Source: Cricetomys ansorgei
Taxonomy: Eukaryota; Chordata; Mammalia; Rodentia; Nesomyidae
NCBI GenBank assembly: GCA_026225945.1
Contig: JAMJFZ010001815.1
Coordinates: 15,290,501-15,354,500, forward strand
DNA length: 64,000 nucleotides
Reading direction: 5' to 3'
Shown here: positions 59,826-64,000 of the stretch, piece after piece
Layout: each line of letters begins with the position of its first letter
How positions within the stretch are numbered: the stretch's first letter is position 1
The notes under the pieces: generated by a model
Database searches by the model: none
Seen by the model: the letters and a program-made list of their open reading frames with translations, nothing else
What the model was told of the DNA's origin: nothing
Program-made: the position numbers and the translations under genes

Positions 59826-59995
59826 TACTTCTGTACCTCCCTTCCCTAAGAAGCCTCTTTTCCCCATTGCTCCTATATCCTGTTATTCCCCTTTATCCTT
59901 CTATCACCTTTTTCTGTATTTATCTCCCTCCCTCACGCAAAGGGGCACCCTCTTTTCCCATTTCTTTGAGTAGATCACTTATACTCTGCTATTTA
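59826..59995. other. C/T-rich spacer
   Basis: Pyrimidine-rich sequence (TCCCTTCCCTAAG..., CTCCCTCCCTCACG) without an assigned element. It contributes to a chance 116-codon frame. Confidence 0.4.
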
Positions 59996-60925
59996 TGCCC
60001 TAAGGATGATACCAATGAACACATCAAACTAGACAGAGAAAAACCTATGAGACTTCAACCCTACAAAGGACTCTAGGTAATACTAAATGTTTCTGTATAG
60101 TAGAAGAAACTATCAATAGATTGAAGATGCAAACTGATCAAAGTTTGCAACATAAAGATTCAAGGAAGTTGCAAAACTGTGCATCAAGAACTCAAAAAAA
60201 AAAAAAGAAAAGAAAAGAAAAAAACCCAACATAAAAATTAACTGTTGAGCTTTTAATAGAGTTCTTAAAATTAAAATAGGAAATGCAAATGGCTAATAAA
60301 TACTTTAAAAGATATTTAACATCCTTAGACATTATAGGAGTTCAAAACTAATGACTTCATGTTACACTAATCTGAATGTTTATTATCATTTTTTGTTAGA
60401 AATGTAAACGAATGTAGTAACTTTGGAAATCTATCTGGAAGGTACTCAGATCTATATCCTACTACAGAGAAATTGCCTGGCCATAGTCATTGCTTCCCTA
60501 TTCACAACAACTAGGAAATAGAATCAGCCTAGATGTCTTTGAGCTTGTGAAAGGGTAATCAAAATATGGCACATTTACAAATTTTAATTTTATTCAGATT
60601 TAAAGAAAAATGAAATTATTAAATTATCAGGTAAATGGGTAGAACTGTGAAATAATCATTTTGAGTGAGATAACTAGACCTAGAAAGAAAACTGTCACAT
60701 GTTCTTTCTCAAAAATGGATAGGATTGTGGTTCAAATATTTTCATCTGTGTTTAATTGGAGTAGCCACATAAGTGAGGAAGTTACTAAAAGAGCACTGTC
60801 AGCGAACATTGCCAAAGAGGTAACAGAAAAATATAGCCAAAGGATGAGGAGATCAGTGAAATTCCATCTAGACACAGCCAACGAAATAGTGCTTTTAATG
60901 CAGCTGTGATTAAGTTTGTACAAGA
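59996..60925 (+). mobile_element. L1 remnant with ORF2 3' region, plus strand (broken)
   Basis: An L1 3' UTR-like piece (CTATGAGACTTCAACCCTAC, 60046-60085) precedes ORF2-like sequence. That has ACTATCAATAGATTGAAGAT, TTGGAAATCTATCTGGAAGG at 60423, TTCCCTATTCACAACAACTA, CAGCCTAGATGTCTTTGAGC, ATGGCACATTTACAAATTTT, AGGTAAATGGGTAGAACTGT, GAGTGAGATAACTAGACCTA. These are the last blocks of ORF2 before its stop. Frameshifts, an A-rich expansion (60191-60223) and stops make it non-functional. The 82-codon frame at 60661-60909 continues past the homologous part. Confidence 0.75.
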
Positions 60926-61636
60926 CACTACATATTAACAAATTGTTAGTAGAGTTTATCATTGGATAATATGCTTCATTGCTAAATTATTTGTCACTGA
61001 TAGACTGTAGGAGAGGCGAAGCAATTACTTTCAGTTGTGTATGAATGCAGCCTACAGTGATAAATGAATAGCTTTAATCCCATGGGCACACAGACCAACC
61101 TGGTCAATCACACAGGAAAACAACCACAAAAAAAATGTAAAATATGGAAAGAAGATAGTTACAGAAAAAGGGACCAGAGAGAAGAGGGGAGAAGGTAGGC
61201 AAAAATGTGGGTAAAAGCAGTGTAATGTGTTGTATGCATGTGTTAAATAGTTGAATAAACAATTCAATTAGTGGAAATTTAAAAAAATCAACAGTAGTAT
61301 TGGTTAAAATAATGATCACAATTTTAACCTTCTGAAATTGATGATTTCCTTTTATCTTTCTACGATAAATTACAGCTAGAACTATTCTCATACACATTCA
61401 AACAAAATGCACAAATTTGCTTATTTGCTGTCTTCTAATTTCTGCCTACAATCAGGATGACATGATTTTTTTACAACTTTTTCCTAATTAAAAAGTTTAA
61501 TAATGAGCGATATTTTATTAAACAAAAACAATTGATACTTAGGTATAGGAGAAAATATGGAGATATAGTTGTGTGGATTATTAATAAAATGATGTTAACA
61601 AATGTACTTAGTTTATATTTAATTTCCTGTAGCCAT
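60926..61636. other. AT-rich DNA, possibly L1 3' flank
   Basis: The segment 61120-61200 has A/G-rich L1-tail-like sequence, but no diagnostic block. The remainder is featureless. Confidence 0.35.
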
Positions 61637-62425
61637 TGATGCTTATTCAGGTACCAAGCCTTTTTATTCTTTGGTTAATTCAATCACCGGCCCTAGTCCT
61701 GGAGCCCTGGAGCATTTTTGGCCTCCATACAATCTAAAACATTTAAGCTTAGAACTGGAAGGCTTCAGCCTCAGCCTTTATACAATCTAAAACATTTAAG
61801 CCCCTGAGGCTTACTGTTGACTGAGCCACTCTGACTAGCTCCTTTGAAATTCTGACTCTTCTCAACACAATTCACGAGCAGTTCTGGCTTCAAGCTAACA
61901 GGTTCAAACTGACCTTCAGAATCAGGCTGACTGATTCTGACCTATCTGCCCTTGCACTGGCAGACTCTAGCTGACTCCTGAATCTTCTCTGATTGAACTG
62001 CTCTGTTTGGCTTCAAACTGACTCATTCTTTGCATCTGAAACTGACTTCTTCTGCTGAGCTGCCTGTGTCTCTGCCTCAGACTCCTGTCCTTGCCTCTGT
62101 GTCCATACTGCTTCAGTCAGTCTCTCTGCTTCTTCACATAGTCTCTCCTCTGTCTTCCTCTTATCCTCCATACTTTCTCTCTCTGTCTCTCTGAGCTGAG
62201 AGCCTCTTTTTCTCTTGTGAAAGTCAGGTGTGTCCTTACTCTGCTAACTCTTCCTCTGATTCATCACATCGTCTGCCCTTCACACGTCACTTCCTGTCTA
62301 ATGCTGACTCCTTCTGAGCTATGCTTCCTATCTTCAAGTGGAGCACCATTACCTTCTCAATACTGGGGTTAAAGGTGTGTGCCAACGTTCTTTCTACTCT
62401 AGAAAAGCCATACTGACAGATTAAA
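61637..62425 (-). mobile_element. LTR-like repeat family R, copy 4, minus strand
   Basis: Its complement gives the family's 3' block: TTGTATGGAGGCCAAAAATG, CTCCAGGGCTCCAGGACTAG and AAAGAATAAAAAGGC, with the same AATAAA as copy 2. Next on the plus strand are CTGACTAGCTCC and CTTCAAACTGACTC-type units (complement of the purine-rich body), then ACTGGGGTTAAAGGTGTGTG at 62361, the complement of a CACACCTTTAACCCCAGT promoter-like motif. The left limit TGATGCTTATTC has a possible LTR terminal CA complement. Confidence 0.65.
61728..61800 (-). repeat. 20-bp exact direct repeat in family R copy 4
   Basis: TACAATCTAAAACATTTAAG occurs at 61728-61747 and 61781-61800. The corresponding position is also doubled, with divergence, in copies 2 and 3, so the doubling belongs to the family and not to this insertion alone. 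Confidence 0.85.
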
Positions 62426-64000
62426 ATATTAAATATTCCTCTGAACTTCCCATTAGAATAATACAGTGAGACTCTCTAGAATTACTTGTACAGTTATTTT
62501 GTGAACATTGGTAGTATACGCATATTTGTTAAGGCTCAGTAGTTGTTTTCTGTGTCTTTTCTTTCCTATTCAATTTTTAAAACATCGTTGGAGCTGATAG
62601 AAGCTATAGTCACTTCTTTCTAAACTTATTCTTACTTAACTTTTACACTCTGTATACTCTTGACAACTTCTCTGCAAAATTCATGCTAACAGATCCAAAT
62701 CAGCTTCTAAAACACCTGACATAACTGTCTTCAGGCTTCTCTGAATATTTTTGTCTATATTAAACCATTTCCTATTATAGAATTTTGTCATGATAATGTA
62801 TTTTTTCTCCAAATTTTGAAAATAAAATCATTTGACTAGAACTTAAAATCATAATAAATTGAAATGAATTAAGCTTACCCTACATGTATTTTTGCTTCCT
62901 CTAAAATGCATATAGTTCTCTGAAATGGTCTACTTGGAATATAATAAAATATGATTTATACATTTAATGCTTATAAGCTCAGGACTAGAAGTAGAGTAAA
63001 AATAATATTATATAAAGCATAAGTGTATTATGCAGAACTTATAATTTCATATCTCATGCACTGAAAAACAATTGCCACTGTCATGGTTTAATCAGAAAAT
63101 GTAGTTGTTGCAGAGTTACATTTCCCCTTTAGTACTAATCTCTAAATAAAAAAAGCAAATTAACTTTCCATGGATTGAGAAGGCAGCAGAAGCAATCATT
63201 TTGGAATTATACTTTCACATTCATGGTTTTAAGCTTCATATTTATCTTTAGAATCTCAATATTCTCTAAATAGCTTGCTTTTCCAGAAGTAAATACATAT
63301 GATAATATAGATGATAGAAATATATACAAAGGAAGTAGAAAGATTATTAATATTTAAGTACTGTTTAAAATTTAATCCTAAATTGCATAAACTTTTCTTT
63401 GATAATTTGAAAATTATGTGAATCACCTCTTTTTAATATGCTAGCTGATTTTCTTTTGTAATATGAAAAAAAAAGGACAATGAGAGTTTCACATTGCTTT
63501 ACAGGATAGTCTTATATACTAGTCCATCATTTCATTTATACCGAATGTGGGCAATCTTTTCAGATATCCCACTATCTCAACCTTTTGGCAAGGTTTAAAT
63601 TACCACCCAGCAGTGTTTTATAATATCATATTTAAGTTCAATCTTTACTAGATATTATATAGTACAATTCAAGTCAATACTTTTTTCCATTCTAAACTAG
63701 TCTTAAAATCCTCTTGAATGAATCTACTTCTCTAAGTATAATATAAAAAATGAATCATTTGAAAAAATACACAATTATAAAAGGCATTATTTTCATAAGT
63801 ATATGATATTCATTTAAATCCCTATGCCAATAAAACGTAGCCACCAGAAATCATGTCTACCCACTGATCTTCTTTGTTTCAGTGGATTTAAATTTAGTCA
63901 TAAGACTCATAAATTACATACAAAATAGAATAAAATGTTTTTTGGCAAACAAATCTTTTAGCATCTAAAAATGTAAAGTCAACAAAATTTAGTGAGGTGA
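62426..64000. other. Single-copy AT-rich DNA
   Basis: No repeat, promoter-like or coding feature recognised in the final 1.6 kb. Confidence 0.55.

Noticed and set aside
60661..60909. 82-codon frame as a gene
   Set aside because: It overlaps the end of a broken L1 ORF2 remnant.
61637..62425. Processed pseudogene or Ser/Thr-rich coding region
   Set aside because: The CTGACTC and CTTCTCTG-type sequence is the complement of the purine-rich body of repeat family R, supported by matching 3' blocks in copies 2 and 3.

Overview
This window looks like AT-rich, non-coding nuclear DNA from a muroid rodent (mouse/rat/hamster/vole/gerbil group). The evidence is the mix of interspersed repeats: B1 (7SL-derived), B3 (B2-class, tRNA-derived) and B4 (ID plus B1) SINEs, many muroid-type L1 3' UTR segments, an ORR1-type MaLR LTR, and two solo LTRs of one ERVK-like family. 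The three youngest-looking B1 copies share a variant right end that I do not recall from the Mus consensus, so I do not assign a genus.

I find no convincing protein-coding gene, no tRNA or rRNA gene, no CRISPR array and no bacterial-type feature. Every open frame is short (142 codons or fewer). They fall in repeats, microsatellites or AT-rich sequence and show no recognisable domain. The window could be intergenic or lie inside a large intron; the sequence alone does not decide.

Layout. 0-8 kb: mostly single-copy AT-rich DNA with a B3, one copy of an unnamed LTR-like repeat family, two L1 3' tails and an old B1. 8-13 kb: old B1, (TG)n next to a B2/B3 fragment, a B4, and an L1 3' UTR at 12.5-12.9 kb. 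15.8-19.9 kb: a nested block in which an L1 3' UTR is interrupted by about 1.1 kb of ERV-like sequence, and a second L1 3' end is split by a 907-bp solo LTR with a perfect 6-bp target duplication. 22.3-24.1 kb: a B1, then a long copy of the LTR-like family containing a 273-bp tandem duplication that reads as identical. 25.0-26.9 kb: an L1 3' UTR whose modules occur twice in tandem. 27-30 kb: B3-seeded microsatellites, then a double palindrome at 30.03 kb. 31-37 kb: L1 tails in both orientations, an MLT1-like fragment and two B1s. 37-47 kb: long single-copy stretches with two old B1s, two L1 3' UTRs and an L1 ORF2 remnant carrying a B1. 50.1-50.9 kb: a GC/CpG-rich solo LTR on the minus strand, again with a perfect 6-bp duplication. 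54-62.4 kb: ORR1, another LTR-type repeat, L1 fragments and two more copies of the LTR-like family. 62.4-64 kb: single-copy AT-rich DNA.

Nothing here works as an operon or pathway. The interest lies in nested transposon history, an LTR-like family I cannot name, recent local duplications, palindromes, and a few repeat-free stretches that could hold regulatory elements or non-coding exons.
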